From contig NZ_SSOM01000061.1 in the NCBI RefSeq assembly GCF_029871235.1, forward strand, positions 1 to 64,000: 64,000 nucleotides of DNA. Reading direction: 5' to 3'. The notes below the pieces were generated by a model. The model was not told the DNA's origin, did no database searches, and saw only the letters and a list, made by a program, of their open reading frames with translations. A program made the position numbers and the translations under genes. The DNA is from Pseudomonas sp. BN411. GTDB lineage: Bacteria > Pseudomonadota > Gammaproteobacteria > Pseudomonadales > Pseudomonadaceae. This document shows positions 26,164-35,080 of this stretch, in pieces. How positions within the stretch are numbered: position 1 is the first letter of the stretch; each line of letters starts with the position of its first letter.

Positions 26164-26955
26164 TCATTTCCCTTTGAAGTGCCCGTCGCGCCGTTCCAGC
26201 ATGGCCCGCAGCCCTTCCTTGGCATCCTCGGACTCCAGCAGGCGCTTGGCCTCGGCCGGCAGGGCGGCGGCCGCGGCCTTTTCGCCTTCGTCGAGGGTCT
26301 GGCGCGCGGAGGCCAGTGTGGCGCGGACTCCCAGTGGCGCCTGGGCGGCTACCCGTTCCGCCAGCCAGATGGCGCGGGGTAGCAGGTCTTCGGGCGGCAA
26401 CACTTCCTGGACCAGCCCCAGGCGATAGGCTTCGTGCGCGTCGAACTCATCCCCCGTGAGCAGCCAGCGCATGGCATTGCCCCAGCCGGCGATCTGGTGC
26501 AGGCGCAGCGTGGCGCCGCCGAAGGGGAAAATGCCGCGCTGCACTTCCAACTGCGCGAAGCGGGTAGTACTGGCGCAGAGGTTGATGTCCGCCGCCAGCA
26601 TGAGTTCGATGCCGATGGTGTAGCAGTAGCCCTGCACGGCGACCATCAGCGGCTTGGTCGGACGCGGGCCGCCGAAGGTGCCCCAGGGGTCCACGGAGCC
26701 GGCCGGCATCTTCCAGCCCTGTTTGAAGGCCTCCCCGACGCTGGCCAGGTCGAGCCCGGCGGTGAAGTGCTCGCCATGGGCGAAGACCAGCGCGCAGCGC
26801 GCATTGTCGTCCCGTTCGTACTCGCCCAATGCCAGGACCAGGTCGTCCAGCATCGCCTGGTCGAAGGCATTGCGCTTGGTCGTGCGGTCAAGGCCGATCA
26901 GCATGATGTGGCCGCGCTTTTCACGACTGACGCGGCCGGCGGAACTGGTGGACAT
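26164..26955 (-). CDS. Enoyl-CoA hydratase/isomerase family protein
   Basis: A 263-residue crotonase-fold protein (ATG 26955; the longer open frame upstream is not needed). Family landmarks are the oxyanion-hole segments ALVFAHGEHFTAGLDLASV and PLMVAVQGYCYTIGIELMLAADINLCA. Position-specific catalytic Glu residues are not obvious at the second site (FPFGGATLRLHQIAG), so it may be an isomerase or an unassigned crotonase. It stands alone. Confidence 0.88.
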   Translation of the reverse strand: MSTSSAGRVSREKRGHIMLIGLDRTTKRNAFDQAMLDDLVLALGEYERDDNARCALVFAHGEHFTAGLDLASVGEAFKQGWKMPAGSVDPWGTFGGPRPTKPLMVAVQGYCYTIGIELMLAADINLCASTTRFAQLEVQRGIFPFGGATLRLHQIAGWGNAMRWLLTGDEFDAHEAYRLGLVQEVLPPEDLLPRAIWLAERVAAQAPLGVRATLASARQTLDEGEKAAAAALPAEAKRLLESEDAKEGLRAMLERRDGHFKGK

Positions 26956-27325
26956 GGATGGCTTTCCTTCGTGGGAATGACAGGAGGGCAGGTGGGATAT
27001 AGACCCGCGAAATGGGCTTGTCCATTGCCGCGCGCCGTCTGGCGGAGAGGAAGCTGGGGTGCCGAAAAAGCTGCACGCGAGCAAGATTTTTCCTGTATGA
27101 TGCGCGCCGGCCAATTGACGGCTCCGTTCAAGTACTGCGTTTTTTCCCGAGGCACTTTGCCTTCGGCTGCAAGTCCGCGCTGCGGGCTACCCTTGACGTT
27201 TCATCCATTCCCAATAAAGCGATCACGCAAATTCTCTACCAGGCTGCCAGGGCGACCCACAAGGTCCTTCACGGCATGTGCAGCTATGGAACAAGGGTCT
27301 TTGCGGATGCACATGAGGCAGACCC
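26956..27325. other. 370-bp intergenic region, including the deaD leader
   Basis: No gene is supported. A sigma70-like -10 TATGAT at 27096 would give a leader of roughly 220 nt before the helicase start at 27326. The leader contains no recognisable riboswitch. Long leaders are common for cold-shock DEAD-box helicase genes, which are often autoregulated through them. Confidence 0.45.
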
Positions 27326-29002
27326 ATGACCCAGGAAATCGGCACTTTTGCCGCGCTCGGCATTCATCCCAATGTACTGGCCGCAATCACTGCGGTCGGC
27401 TATGAAGAGCCGTCCCCCATCCAGGCCCAGTCGATTCCGGTAATCCTTGCCGGTCACGACATGATTGGCCAGGCCCAGACCGGTACCGGCAAGACTGCAG
27501 CCTTCGCGCTGCCGATCCTGTCGCGCATCGATCCGGCCAAACGAGAGCCGCAGGCGCTGATCCTGGCACCGACCCGCGAGCTCGCACTGCAAGTTGCTAC
27601 CGCTTTCGAAACCTACGCCAAGCAGATGCCGGGCCTGAACGTGGTCGCCGTCTACGGTGGCGCGCCCATGGGTCCGCAGCTCAAGGCCCTGCGCCAGGGC
27701 GCCCAGGTGATCGTGGCGACCCCCGGCCGTCTCTGCGACCACCTGCGTCGCGATGACAAGATGCTCGCCACCGTGCAGCAGCTGGTGCTGGACGAAGCGG
27801 ACGAGATGCTCAAGCTCGGCTTCATGGACGACCTCGAAGTGATCTTCGAAGCCCTCCCGGAAAGCCGCCAGAGCGTGCTGTTCTCCGCTACCCTGCCGCC
27901 GTCGATCCGCTCGATCGCCGAGCGCCACCTGCGTAACCCGCAGCACGTCAAGATCGCTGCCAAGACCCAGACCGTGGCGCGCATCGAGCAGGCCCACCTG
28001 ATGGTCCACGCCGACCAGAAGACCCCGGCTGTCCTGCGTCTGCTGGAAGTCGAGGAATTCGACGCGCTGATCGCCTTCGTGCGCACCAAGCAAGCCACCC
28101 TGGATCTGGCCAGTGCCCTGGAAGCCAAAGGCTACAAGGCCGCTGCGCTGAACGGCGACATCGCCCAGAACCAGCGTGAGCGCGTGATCGAGTCGCTGAA
28201 GGACGGCCGTCTGGACATCGTGGTCGCCACCGACGTGGCTGCTCGCGGTATTGACGTACCGCGCATCACCCACGTGTTCAACGTGGACATGCCCTACGAC
28301 CCGGAATCCTATGTGCACCGTATCGGCCGTACTGGCCGTGCCGGTCGCGATGGCCGTGCGCTGCTGCTGGTGACCCCGCGTGAGCGCCGCATGCTGCAGG
28401 TGATCGAGCGTGTGACCGGTCAGAAGGTCGCTGAAGTGCGCCTGCCCAACGCCCAGCAAGTGCTGGACGCGCGCATCAAGAAGCTGAACACCAGCCTCAC
28501 CCCGCTGGTGGCCGAGGCCGATGCCAAGTACGGCGATCTGCTGGATCGTCTGGTGGCCGATATCGGTTGCACCCCGCGTGCCCTGGCTGCCGCGCTGCTG
28601 CAGCGTGCCACCAATGGCCAGGCCCTGAACCTGGCGGACGTGGAGCGCGAACAGCCCCTGGTGCCGAGCTTCCAGCCGCGCGAGCGCCGCGAGCGTGACG
28701 GTGCTGACCGTAGCGAGCGTGGTGAATACCGCGAGCGCCGTGCGCCGATGCCGCTGGGCGAAGGCCGTGTACGCTGCCGTACCGCGCTGGGTACCCGCGA
28801 CGGTATCGCCGCGAAGAACCTGCTGGGCGCCATCCTCAACGAGGGCGGTATCGCTCGTGAGGCCATCGGTCGTATCCAGATTCGCGAAACCTTCAGCCTG
28901 ATCGAGCTGCCGGAAGAAGGCCTCGACCGCCTGCTGGGCAAGCTGAAGGACACTCGCGTGGCCGGCAAACAGCTCAAGCTGCGCCGCTACCGCGAAGACT
29001 GA
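27326..29002 (+). CDS. deaD: ATP-dependent DEAD-box RNA helicase (DeaD/CsdA-like)
   Basis: A 558-residue helicase for ribosome assembly and mRNA unwinding, usually important in the cold. All core motifs are visible: Q motif (GYEEPSPIQAQSIP), Walker A AQTGTGKT, PTRELALQ, DEAD in VLDEADEML, SAT, and the second RecA domain with HRIGRTGRAG. A charged Arg-rich linker (RERRERDGADRSERGEYRERR) leads to a DbpA/CsdA RNA-binding domain (RVRCRTALGTRDGIAAKNLLGAI to LKLRRYRED). The start is ATG 27326 behind GAGG. A terminator follows at 29021. Confidence 0.95.
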   Translation: MTQEIGTFAALGIHPNVLAAITAVGYEEPSPIQAQSIPVILAGHDMIGQAQTGTGKTAAFALPILSRIDPAKREPQALILAPTRELALQVATAFETYAKQMPGLNVVAVYGGAPMGPQLKALRQGAQVIVATPGRLCDHLRRDDKMLATVQQLVLDEADEMLKLGFMDDLEVIFEALPESRQSVLFSATLPPSIRSIAERHLRNPQHVKIAAKTQTVARIEQAHLMVHADQKTPAVLRLLEVEEFDALIAFVRTKQATLDLASALEAKGYKAAALNGDIAQNQRERVIESLKDGRLDIVVATDVAARGIDVPRITHVFNVDMPYDPESYVHRIGRTGRAGRDGRALLLVTPRERRMLQVIERVTGQKVAEVRLPNAQQVLDARIKKLNTSLTPLVAEADAKYGDLLDRLVADIGCTPRALAAALLQRATNGQALNLADVEREQPLVPSFQPRERRERDGADRSERGEYRERRAPMPLGEGRVRCRTALGTRDGIAAKNLLGAILNEGGIAREAIGRIQIRETFSLIELPEEGLDRLLGKLKDTRVAGKQLKLRRYRED

Positions 29003-29020
29003 AGCGCGATGCTGTAAAAC

Positions 29021-29050
29021 GAAAAAGCCCCGCAATTGCGGGGCTTTTTT
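29021..29050 (+). terminator. Rho-independent terminator after deaD
   Basis: GAAAAAGCCCCG-CAATTG-CGGGGCTTTTTT. The stem and loop are identical to the one at 9004-9030. Confidence 0.92.
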
Positions 29051-29080
29051 GTGTCTGGCGGGCGAGTGAATGGTTGACCT

Positions 29081-29177
29081 TGTGGGGGCGAATTCATTCG
29101 CTAGGGGTTGCGAAGCAGCCCCCGGCGACGCTGAGGGCAGCCCTGCGGACTGCATGGCGAATGAATTCGCCCCTACA
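29081..29177. repeat. Dispersed palindromic repeat, full copy 3
   Basis: The left arm 29081-29101 is identical to copies 1 and 2. The right arm 29157-29177 is its complement at 20 of 21 positions. It lies between the convergent deaD and dioxygenase genes. Confidence 0.85.
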
Positions 29178-29190
29178 AGAGCATCGCTGC

Positions 29191-29958
29191 TCAGTCGAAT
29201 CGATAGATATCCATCCCCAGCGCCCCCAGGGTGAAGCCGCTGTGCACCAGGCCGAAGCGGCTGCCGGCACCGCGGGCGAAGTAGAGCGGCAGCAGATGCT
29301 CGTCCCGTGGATGGTTGCGCGCGGCGTGGGGCGCGAGGCTGCGGTAGTCGTGCAGGGCGGCTTCGTCGTTGGCCTCGAGGTGTTCCACCATCCAGTCGCG
29401 GAATTCCTTGGCCCAGGGGGTGACCACGTCGGGACCGGCGCGCCAGTTCAGTTCGCCCAGGTTGTGGGTGATGCTGCCCGAACCGATCAGCAGGATGCCG
29501 CGTTCCCGCAGGCTCGCCAGGGCCTGGCCGATGCGAGTCTGGAATGCAGGGCCCAGGCGACTGGGTAGCGACAGCTGGACCACCGGGATATCGGCCTCGG
29601 GGTACATCAGCGTCAACGGCACCCAGGTACCATGGTCGAATGGGCGTTCCGGGTCGACCCCGGCAGGAAAGCCGGCTTCGGTCAGCAGGCCGGCGATTTC
29701 CTCGGCCAGCTGCGGTGCGCCGGGTGCCGGGTATTGCACGGCGTAGAGCGGCGGTGGGAAGCCGTAGAAGTCGTGCCAGGTTTCCGGATGCGGGCTGCCG
29801 CTGAGCAGTAGCTGACTGCTCTCCCAGTGGGCGGAAACGACCAGGATCGCCTTGGGACGCGGCAGGGAGTCGGCCAGGGCCTTGAGCGCCGGACCGCTTT
29901 CACCGGGCTCCAGGGCGAGCATGGGAGAGCCGTGGGAGATGTAGAGGCTGGGTAGCAT
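29191..29958 (-). CDS. LigB/DODA-type extradiol ring-cleavage dioxygenase family protein
   Basis: A 255-residue protein of the class III extradiol dioxygenase family (4,5-DOPA dioxygenase, YgiD group). Metal-site histidines appear in YISHGSPM, VSAHWE, GSITHNLGE and the C-terminal VHSGFTLGALGMDIYRFD. ATG 29958 follows an ideal GGAGGAATT ribosome binding site. The natural substrate of bacterial YgiD-like enzymes is usually unknown. Confidence 0.88.
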   Translation of the reverse strand: MLPSLYISHGSPMLALEPGESGPALKALADSLPRPKAILVVSAHWESSQLLLSGSPHPETWHDFYGFPPPLYAVQYPAPGAPQLAEEIAGLLTEAGFPAGVDPERPFDHGTWVPLTLMYPEADIPVVQLSLPSRLGPAFQTRIGQALASLRERGILLIGSGSITHNLGELNWRAGPDVVTPWAKEFRDWMVEHLEANDEAALHDYRSLAPHAARNHPRDEHLLPLYFARGAGSRFGLVHSGFTLGALGMDIYRFD

Positions 29959-30057
29959 TTCGGAATTCCTCCGGTAGGATTCCGGCATCATCCGGGCTGG
30001 ATATATCGATTTCCAGCATAATTATTTGAGCTATTTGATCGAATTTATGGAGGCATC

Positions 30058-30714
30058 ATGGATGAGCAATTCTGGCAGTCGCGCTGGGCGGAGAATCAGA
30101 TTGGATTCCACCAGCGCGACGTAAACCCCTATCTGGAACGCTACTGGCCGCAACTAGCGCTGCCCCGTGGTTGTCAGGTGCTGGTGCCGCTCTGCGGCAA
30201 GACCCTGGATATGCTCTGGCTGGCGGGGCAGGGCCACCGGATTCTGGGCGTGGAGCTGGCCGAACGCGCCGTGCAGGATTTCTTCGCCGAACAGGGGCTG
30301 ACGCCCGAAGTGACGCAGCAGGGTGAGCTGCGTCGCTACAGTGCAGGTGCCGTCGAAATTCTCCAGGGCGATTTCTTCGCCGTCACTGCGGCAGACGTCG
30401 CCCAATGCCAGGCGCTCTATGATCGCGCCGCGTTGATCGCCCTGCCGCCGGTCATGCGCGATGACTACGTCGCGCACTTGCAGTGCATTCTGCCGGCCCG
30501 TTGCGATGGTTTGCTGGTCACCCTGGACTACGAGCAGGTACGCCTGGAAGGGCCGCCGTTCTCGGTGCCCGAAGGCGAAGTGCGCAGGCACCTGGAGGCA
30601 GGCTGGGAGGTGGAGATGCTGGAGCGCAATGACGTGCTGGAGAAGAACTGGAAGTTCGCCTCTCGCGGGCTGGATAGCCTGCACGAGCCGGTGTTCCGCT
30701 TGAGCCGTAGATAG
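30058..30714 (+). CDS. tpm: Thiopurine S-methyltransferase
   Basis: A 218-residue SAM-dependent methyltransferase ([65 protein letters not shown]), which is the TPMT family. Bacterial Tpm methylates tellurite, selenite or thiol compounds and gives tellurite resistance. It is divergent from the dioxygenase gene with a 99-bp gap. Start ATG 30058 behind GGAGG. Confidence 0.93.
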   Translation: MDEQFWQSRWAENQIGFHQRDVNPYLERYWPQLALPRGCQVLVPLCGKTLDMLWLAGQGHRILGVELAERAVQDFFAEQGLTPEVTQQGELRRYSAGAVEILQGDFFAVTAADVAQCQALYDRAALIALPPVMRDDYVAHLQCILPARCDGLLVTLDYEQVRLEGPPFSVPEGEVRRHLEAGWEVEMLERNDVLEKNWKFASRGLDSLHEPVFRLSRR

Positions 30715-30722
30715 CGACGAAT

Positions 30723-30756
30723 TGTTGGGCTTCGCTGAGCTCAGCCACAACCTACG
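30723..30756. repeat. Short dispersed inverted repeat fragment
   Basis: TTGTTGGGCTTCGCTGAGC is followed by TCAGCCACAACCTACG, an imperfect dyad like the TTGGGCTTCGC repeats common between Pseudomonas genes. It lies after tpm. Confidence 0.45.
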
Positions 30757-30769
30757 GTTTGGAGCAGGC

Positions 30770-30796
30770 AAAAAAAGGGCGGCCAATTGGCCGCCC
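30770..30796 (-). terminator. Rho-independent terminator of htpX
   Basis: Read on the minus strand, GGGCGGCC-AATT-GGCCGCCC is followed by a run of Ts, 18 bp after the htpX stop. Confidence 0.9.
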
Positions 30797-30814
30797 AAGT
30801 CAGTGTGATTCGTT

Positions 30815-31687
30815 TCAGCCGCGGCGGCGCAGGGCCTCGATGCGGTCTTCCAGCGGCGGGTGGCTCATCAGCAGGCCGGCGAGGCCGTGCTTCAGGCCGC
30901 CGTTGATGCCGAAGGCGGTCAGGCTGTCGGGCATCTGCACCGGTACGCCTTGCTCGGCACGCAGGCGCTGCAGGGCGCCGATCATGGCGTTGGTGCCGGC
31001 CAGGCTGGCGCCGGCTTCGTCGGCGCGGTACTCGCGGCGGCGCGAGAACCACATGACGATGATGCTGGCGAGGATGCCCAGGACCAGTTCAGCGAAGATG
31101 GTCGCGACGAAGTAGCCGATGCCGGGGCCTTCTTCGTTCTTCAGGATCACCTTGTCGACGAAGTTGCCGAAGATGCGCGCGAAGAACATCACGAAGGTGT
31201 TCACCACGCCCTGGATCAGCGACAGGGTGACCATGTCGCCGTTGGCCACGTGGCCGATCTCGTGGGCCAGTACGGCTTTCACTTCATCGGGGGAGAAGCG
31301 CTCCAGCAGGCCCTGGCTCACGGCCACCAGTGCATCGTTCTTGTTCCAGCCGGTGGCGAAGGCGTTCGCTTCGTAGGCTGGGAAGATGCCCACTTCCGGC
31401 ATCTTGATGCCGGCGTCGCGGGACAGTTGCTCGACGGTCTGCAGCAGCCATTGCTCATGGCGGGTGCGGGGCTGGGTGATGATCTCGGTGCCGGTGCTCA
31501 TCTTCGCCATCCACTTGGAGATGAACAGCGAGATCAGAGAGCCGGCGAAGCCGAACACGGCGCAGTAGACCAGCAGGCTGCCGTAGTTCTGGCCGGTGAA
31601 CCGGTCTACGCCCAGCAGCTTCAGGGTGATGCTGGCAATCACCAGGACTGCAAGGTTTGTGGCCAGGAACAACAGAATGCGCATCAT
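30815..31687 (-). CDS. htpX: Membrane zinc metalloprotease HtpX
   Basis: A 290-residue inner-membrane M48 protease that degrades misfolded membrane proteins. It has two N-terminal membrane helices ([18 protein letters not shown] and [20 protein letters not shown]), the zinc site HEIGH at residues 142-146, two further hydrophobic helices and the third ligand Glu in [13 protein letters not shown]. The length equals the usual 290-295. The N-terminus MMRILLFL could start at either Met. Confidence 0.96.
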   Translation of the reverse strand: MMRILLFLATNLAVLVIASITLKLLGVDRFTGQNYGSLLVYCAVFGFAGSLISLFISKWMAKMSTGTEIITQPRTRHEQWLLQTVEQLSRDAGIKMPEVGIFPAYEANAFATGWNKNDALVAVSQGLLERFSPDEVKAVLAHEIGHVANGDMVTLSLIQGVVNTFVMFFARIFGNFVDKVILKNEEGPGIGYFVATIFAELVLGILASIIVMWFSRRREYRADEAGASLAGTNAMIGALQRLRAEQGVPVQMPDSLTAFGINGGLKHGLAGLLMSHPPLEDRIEALRRRG

Positions 31688-31775
31688 GATTGGAACAGTC
31701 TCCTCACGGCGGAAAGCGGTTTCGTATGCGGGGGTATATAAGGGGCGGCCCTGGCGTATTCAACCAGGGACTATT

Positions 31776-32228
31776 TCAAACTATGTCGCCCAGGGCGTCG
31801 GCACTGCTCTCGAAGATTAGTCGAGTCAGGCGTACGAGGCGTTCGCTGTCGGCATTGCGCAAGGCCTCGCGCAGTTGCTGCGCAAGGCTGGCGCGGACCC
31901 GCAGGATGCTGGGTGGCAGGGTTTCGGGATTGTCCAGCGCGCCAGGCAGCGCGCGGGACATCCGCAGAAAGCCCTTCTCGGTGAGGGTCGCCTGATCCAG
32001 CGCTTCGAAATGGATGGTGCTGTCGAAGCGCAGGTAGCCCTCGTCGGCAAGCCAGAGCAGGGCGCCCAGGCAGCTTTCGTGGCGCTTGCTGGGCAGGCCG
32101 AACTCATCCGGTTCGGACGGGCCGATCAGGTCTTCCACATAGAGCGCAATGCGCCGCGGGAAGGCTTGATACAGCTGTAGCAGGCCGGTGGCGCAGTCCT
32201 TGTAGAAGTCGTCGATCTGCAGGTCCAT
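31776..32228 (-). CDS. Conserved hypothetical protein
   Basis: A 150-residue soluble protein (MDLQIDDFYKDCATGLLQLYQAFPRRIALYVEDLIG, then HESCLGALLWLADEGYLRFDSTIHFEALDQATLTEKGF). The middle has a winged-helix flavour, but I do not recognise the family. It lies 6 bp downstream of the alaA-like stop and is probably co-transcribed with it, with htpX next. Confidence 0.75.
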   Translation of the reverse strand: MDLQIDDFYKDCATGLLQLYQAFPRRIALYVEDLIGPSEPDEFGLPSKRHESCLGALLWLADEGYLRFDSTIHFEALDQATLTEKGFLRMSRALPGALDNPETLPPSILRVRASLAQQLREALRNADSERLVRLTRLIFESSADALGDIV

Positions 32229-32234
32229 TGGCCG

Positions 32235-33446
32235 TTACTGGCGATACGACTTGAGGAAGTTGCCGATGCGGCCGATGGCCTGCTCGAGGTCATCGACGCG
32301 GGGCAGGGTGACCACGCGGAAGTGGTCCGGCCACGGCCAGTTGAAGGCGGTGCCCTGGACGATCAGCAGCTTCTCGGAGAGCAGCAGGTCGAGGACGAAC
32401 TTCTCGTCGTTGTGGATCGGGCAGACCTTCGGGTCGATCTTCGGGAAGGCGTAGAGCGCGCCCATGGGCTTCACGCAGCTGACGCCGGGGATATCATTGA
32501 GCAGTTCCCAGGCGCGGTTGCGCTGTTCCAGCAGGCGGCCGTTGGGCAGGACCAGGTCGTTGATGCTCTGGTAGCCGCCGAGTGCGGTCTGGATGGCGTG
32601 CTGGCTGGGTACGTTGGCGCACAGGCGCATGTTGGCCAGGATATCCAGGCCTTCGATGTAGCTCTGGGCCTTGTGCTTGGGACCGGAAATCGCCACCCAG
32701 CCGGAACGGAAGCCGGCCACGCGATAGGACTTGGACAGGCCGTTGAAGGTCAGGCAGAGCACGTCCGGCGCGAGGGAGGCGGTGGAGATGTGCTGGGCCT
32801 CGTCGTAGAGGATCTTGTCGTAGATCTCGTCGGAGAACAGCACCAGGTTGTGCTGGCGGGCCAGTTCGACGATGTCCATCAGCACTTCGCGGGAATACAC
32901 CGCGCCAGTGGGGTTGTTCGGGTTGATCAGCACCAGGGCCTTGGTGTTCGGGGTGATCTTCGCCTTCATGTCGGCAATGTCGGGGAACCAGCCGGCCTGT
33001 TCGTCGCATAGGTAATGCACCGGCTTGCCGCCACCCAGGGCCACGGAGGCGGTCCACAGCGGGTAGTCCGGCGCCGGGATCAGCACCTCATCGCCATTGT
33101 TCAGCAAGGCCTGCATGGCCATCACGATCAGCTCGGAGACGCCGTTGCCGAGGTAGATGTCCTCGATGCCGACGCCTTCCACCTGCTTCTGCTGGTAGTA
33201 CTGCATCACGGCCTTGCGCGCGCTGAACAGGCCCTTGGAATCGCTGTAGCCCTGGGCGGTGGGCAGGTTGCGAATCACGTCCTGGAGGATTTCCTCCGGA
33301 GCTTCGAAACCGAACGGCGCCGGATTGCCGATGTTCAGCTTGAGGATGCGATGGCCTTCCTCTTCCAGGCGTTTGGCGTGCTTGAGCACCGGTCCGCGGA
33401 TGTCATAGCAGACATTGGCGAGCTTGTTCGATTTGCTGACCTGCAT
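32235..33446 (-). CDS. alaA: Alanine-synthesising aminotransferase (AlaA-like, class I)
   Basis: A 403-residue PLP enzyme, probably glutamate:pyruvate aminotransferase. The start is ATG 33446 (MQVSKSNKLANVCYDIRGPVLKHAKRLEEEGH). The PLP lysine lies in NGLSKSYRVAGFRSGW, the phosphate and pyridine contacts are in LGNGVSELI, NPNNPTGAVYS and FSDEIYDKI, and the carboxylate Arg is in DHFRVVTLPR. The length matches E. coli AlaA (405). It is divergent from msrB. Confidence 0.92.
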   Translation of the reverse strand: MQVSKSNKLANVCYDIRGPVLKHAKRLEEEGHRILKLNIGNPAPFGFEAPEEILQDVIRNLPTAQGYSDSKGLFSARKAVMQYYQQKQVEGVGIEDIYLGNGVSELIVMAMQALLNNGDEVLIPAPDYPLWTASVALGGGKPVHYLCDEQAGWFPDIADMKAKITPNTKALVLINPNNPTGAVYSREVLMDIVELARQHNLVLFSDEIYDKILYDEAQHISTASLAPDVLCLTFNGLSKSYRVAGFRSGWVAISGPKHKAQSYIEGLDILANMRLCANVPSQHAIQTALGGYQSINDLVLPNGRLLEQRNRAWELLNDIPGVSCVKPMGALYAFPKIDPKVCPIHNDEKFVLDLLLSEKLLIVQGTAFNWPWPDHFRVVTLPRVDDLEQAIGRIGNFLKSYRQ

Positions 33447-33619
33447 GATGCGTGGATGTCCCGAGTGAAAAGGGTCGCGCGAGGCGACGGGGATCGATGC
33501 GCCTTGGCAGCCTGTAACGCCACTGCCAGACTGGCGTCTGATGAATCGCGCATGATACGTGCGGCCCGATGGCCCGAAAAGGTCGGGATCGGGCTTTTTT
33601 ACCATTGCCGAGGACTGTC

Positions 33620-34012
33620 ATGGACAAGCTTGAGAAACCCCTGGAAAGCTGGCGTGAGGAGCTTTCCGATACTCAGTTCCACGTCTGCCGTCTGGGTGGC
33701 ACCGAGCGTGCCTTCACCGGCGAGTACTACGCCACCAAGACGCCAGGTATCTACCACTGCGCCTGTTGCGGTGAAGCGCTGTTCGACTCCGATGCCAAGT
33801 ACGATTCCGGCAGCGGCTGGCCGAGTTACTTCCAGCCGGTGGGCAAGGACGTCATTGCCGAGCGCGAGGACTTCAGCCACGGCATGCACCGTATCGAGGT
33901 GCGCTGTGCCCGCTGCGATGCCCATCTGGGCCATGTCTTCCCGGACGGCCCGCGTCCCACCGGTCTGCGTTATTGCATCAACTCGGTGTCGCTGAAGCTC
34001 GAACCGCGTTAA
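33620..34012 (+). CDS. msrB: Peptide methionine-(R)-S-oxide reductase MsrB
   Basis: A 130-residue enzyme repairing oxidised methionine. Zinc-binding pairs are C47xxC50 and C96xxC99, the catalytic Cys119 is in GLRYCINS, and the substrate pocket [10 protein letters not shown] is intact. The start is ATG 33620. It precedes gpx and ospR, an oxidative-defence group, with a terminator between. Confidence 0.95.
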   Translation: MDKLEKPLESWREELSDTQFHVCRLGGTERAFTGEYYATKTPGIYHCACCGEALFDSDAKYDSGSGWPSYFQPVGKDVIAEREDFSHGMHRIEVRCARCDAHLGHVFPDGPRPTGLRYCINSVSLKLEPR

Positions 34013-34030
34013 GCGCGCGGCTTTTGATGA

Positions 34031-34055
34031 GGCCCGCCAAAAGGCGGGCCTTTTT
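34031..34055 (+). terminator. Rho-independent terminator after msrB
   Basis: GGCCCGCC-AAAA-GGCGGGCC-TTTTT. Confidence 0.92.
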
Positions 34056-34062
34056 ATAGAGA

Positions 34063-34086
34063 AATTAAATTGCACACAATTTAATT
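34063..34086. promoter_or_regulatory. OspR/OhrR-type operator in front of gpx
   Basis: A perfect 10-bp inverted repeat AATTAAATTG-CACA-CAATTTAATT lies 44 bp upstream of the gpx start. OhrR-family regulators bind AT-rich dyads of the form CAATTTAATTG, and the ospR gene follows gpx, so autoregulation of gpx-ospR is likely. Confidence 0.7.
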
Positions 34087-34130
34087 GAGAGCTATTTTCT
34101 GGATCTAAATTCCCCGAACAGGTTCCGACC

Positions 34131-34616
34131 ATGAGCGACAAGATCCTCGATATCCCCGTCACCACCATCAAAGGCGAGCAGAAGACCCTCGGGGACTTCG
34201 GCGGCAAGGCCCTGCTGGTGGTCAACACCGCCAGCAAGTGCGGCTTCACCCCGCAGTACAAGGGCCTGGAAGAGCTCTGGCAGCAATACAAGGAGCGGGG
34301 CCTGGTGGTGCTGGGCTTCCCCTGCAACCAGTTCGGCAAGCAGGAGCCGGGTGACGAAGGCGCCATCAGCGAGTTCTGCGAACTGAACTTCGGTGTCAGC
34401 TTTCCGCTGTTCAAGAAGATCGACGTGAACGGCGCGCAGGCCCATCCGCTCTACGTGCAGCTGAAGAAGCGCGCACCGGGCCTGCTGGGCAGCCAGGGCA
34501 TCAAATGGAACTTCACCAAATTCCTGATCAGCCAGGACGGCCAGCGCATCCAGCGCTTTGCGCCGACCACCAAGCCGGAAGAGATCACCGCCGAGATCGA
34601 AGCCCTGCTGAAATGA
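34131..34616 (+). CDS. gpx: Cysteine-type glutathione/thioredoxin peroxidase
   Basis: A 161-residue peroxidase reducing organic hydroperoxides. The peroxidatic Cys37 (NTASKCGFTPQY) is in the position of selenocysteine. Gln67-type and Trp residues (GFPCNQFG, IKWNFTKF) complete the site, and Cys83 (EFCELNF) is the likely resolving cysteine, suggesting use of thioredoxin. The stop codon overlaps the ospR start by 4 bp, so both are co-translated under the upstream dyad. Confidence 0.94.
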   Translation: MSDKILDIPVTTIKGEQKTLGDFGGKALLVVNTASKCGFTPQYKGLEELWQQYKERGLVVLGFPCNQFGKQEPGDEGAISEFCELNFGVSFPLFKKIDVNGAQAHPLYVQLKKRAPGLLGSQGIKWNFTKFLISQDGQRIQRFAPTTKPEEITAEIEALLK

Positions 34617-35080
34617 ACACGCCATCGATCGAGCCGGAGCTGCTGCTGGATAACCAGCTCTGTTTCAAGCTCTACGCCGCGTCCCGCGCGGTGATTCGTG
34701 GCTACCGGCCGCTGCTGGAGCCCCTTGGCCTGACCTACCCGCAGTACCTGGTCATGCTGGTGCTCTGGGAGTGGCACGCACGGGCGCCGGAACAACCCAC
34801 GGTCAAGGCCCTGGGCGAGCGCCTGCTGCTGGATTCGGGCACCCTCACGCCGTTGCTTAAACGCCTGGAGCAGCTCGGGTTGGTGCGCCGCAAGCGCTCG
34901 GCCCATGACGAGCGTGAAGTGCACCTGGCGCTGACGGAAGAGGGCGCTGCCCTGCGGGACAAGGTGATGCCGCTGCGCAACGAGCTGATCTGCGCCAGCG
35001 GTCTGGACCTCAATGAAATGGCTGAACTGCGCGCGCGCCTCGGCGAGTTGCTGGGTCAGCTCATCGGGTTGCCTGAGTAG
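34613..35080 (+). CDS. ospR: MarR/OhrR-family oxidation-sensing repressor OspR
   Basis: A 155-residue regulator starting at ATG 34613 inside the gpx stop. Cys17 (LLDNQLCFKLY) and Cys127 (NELICASG) are 110 residues apart, the same spacing as the Cys24/Cys134 pair I recall for P. aeruginosa OspR. There OspR represses gpx and affects pigment production. The gene order msrB-gpx-ospR with sagS beyond supports the name. Its 3' end overlaps the convergent kinase gene by 20 bp. Confidence 0.9.
   Translation: MNTPSIEPELLLDNQLCFKLYAASRAVIRGYRPLLEPLGLTYPQYLVMLVLWEWHARAPEQPTVKALGERLLLDSGTLTPLLKRLEQLGLVRRKRSAHDEREVHLALTEEGAALRDKVMPLRNELICASGLDLNEMAELRARLGELLGQLIGLPE

Noticed and set aside
27284-29155. 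623-codon minus-strand frame, longer than the helicase
   Set aside because: Antisense of deaD. It has no recognisable motif and the helicase motifs on the plus strand are decisive.
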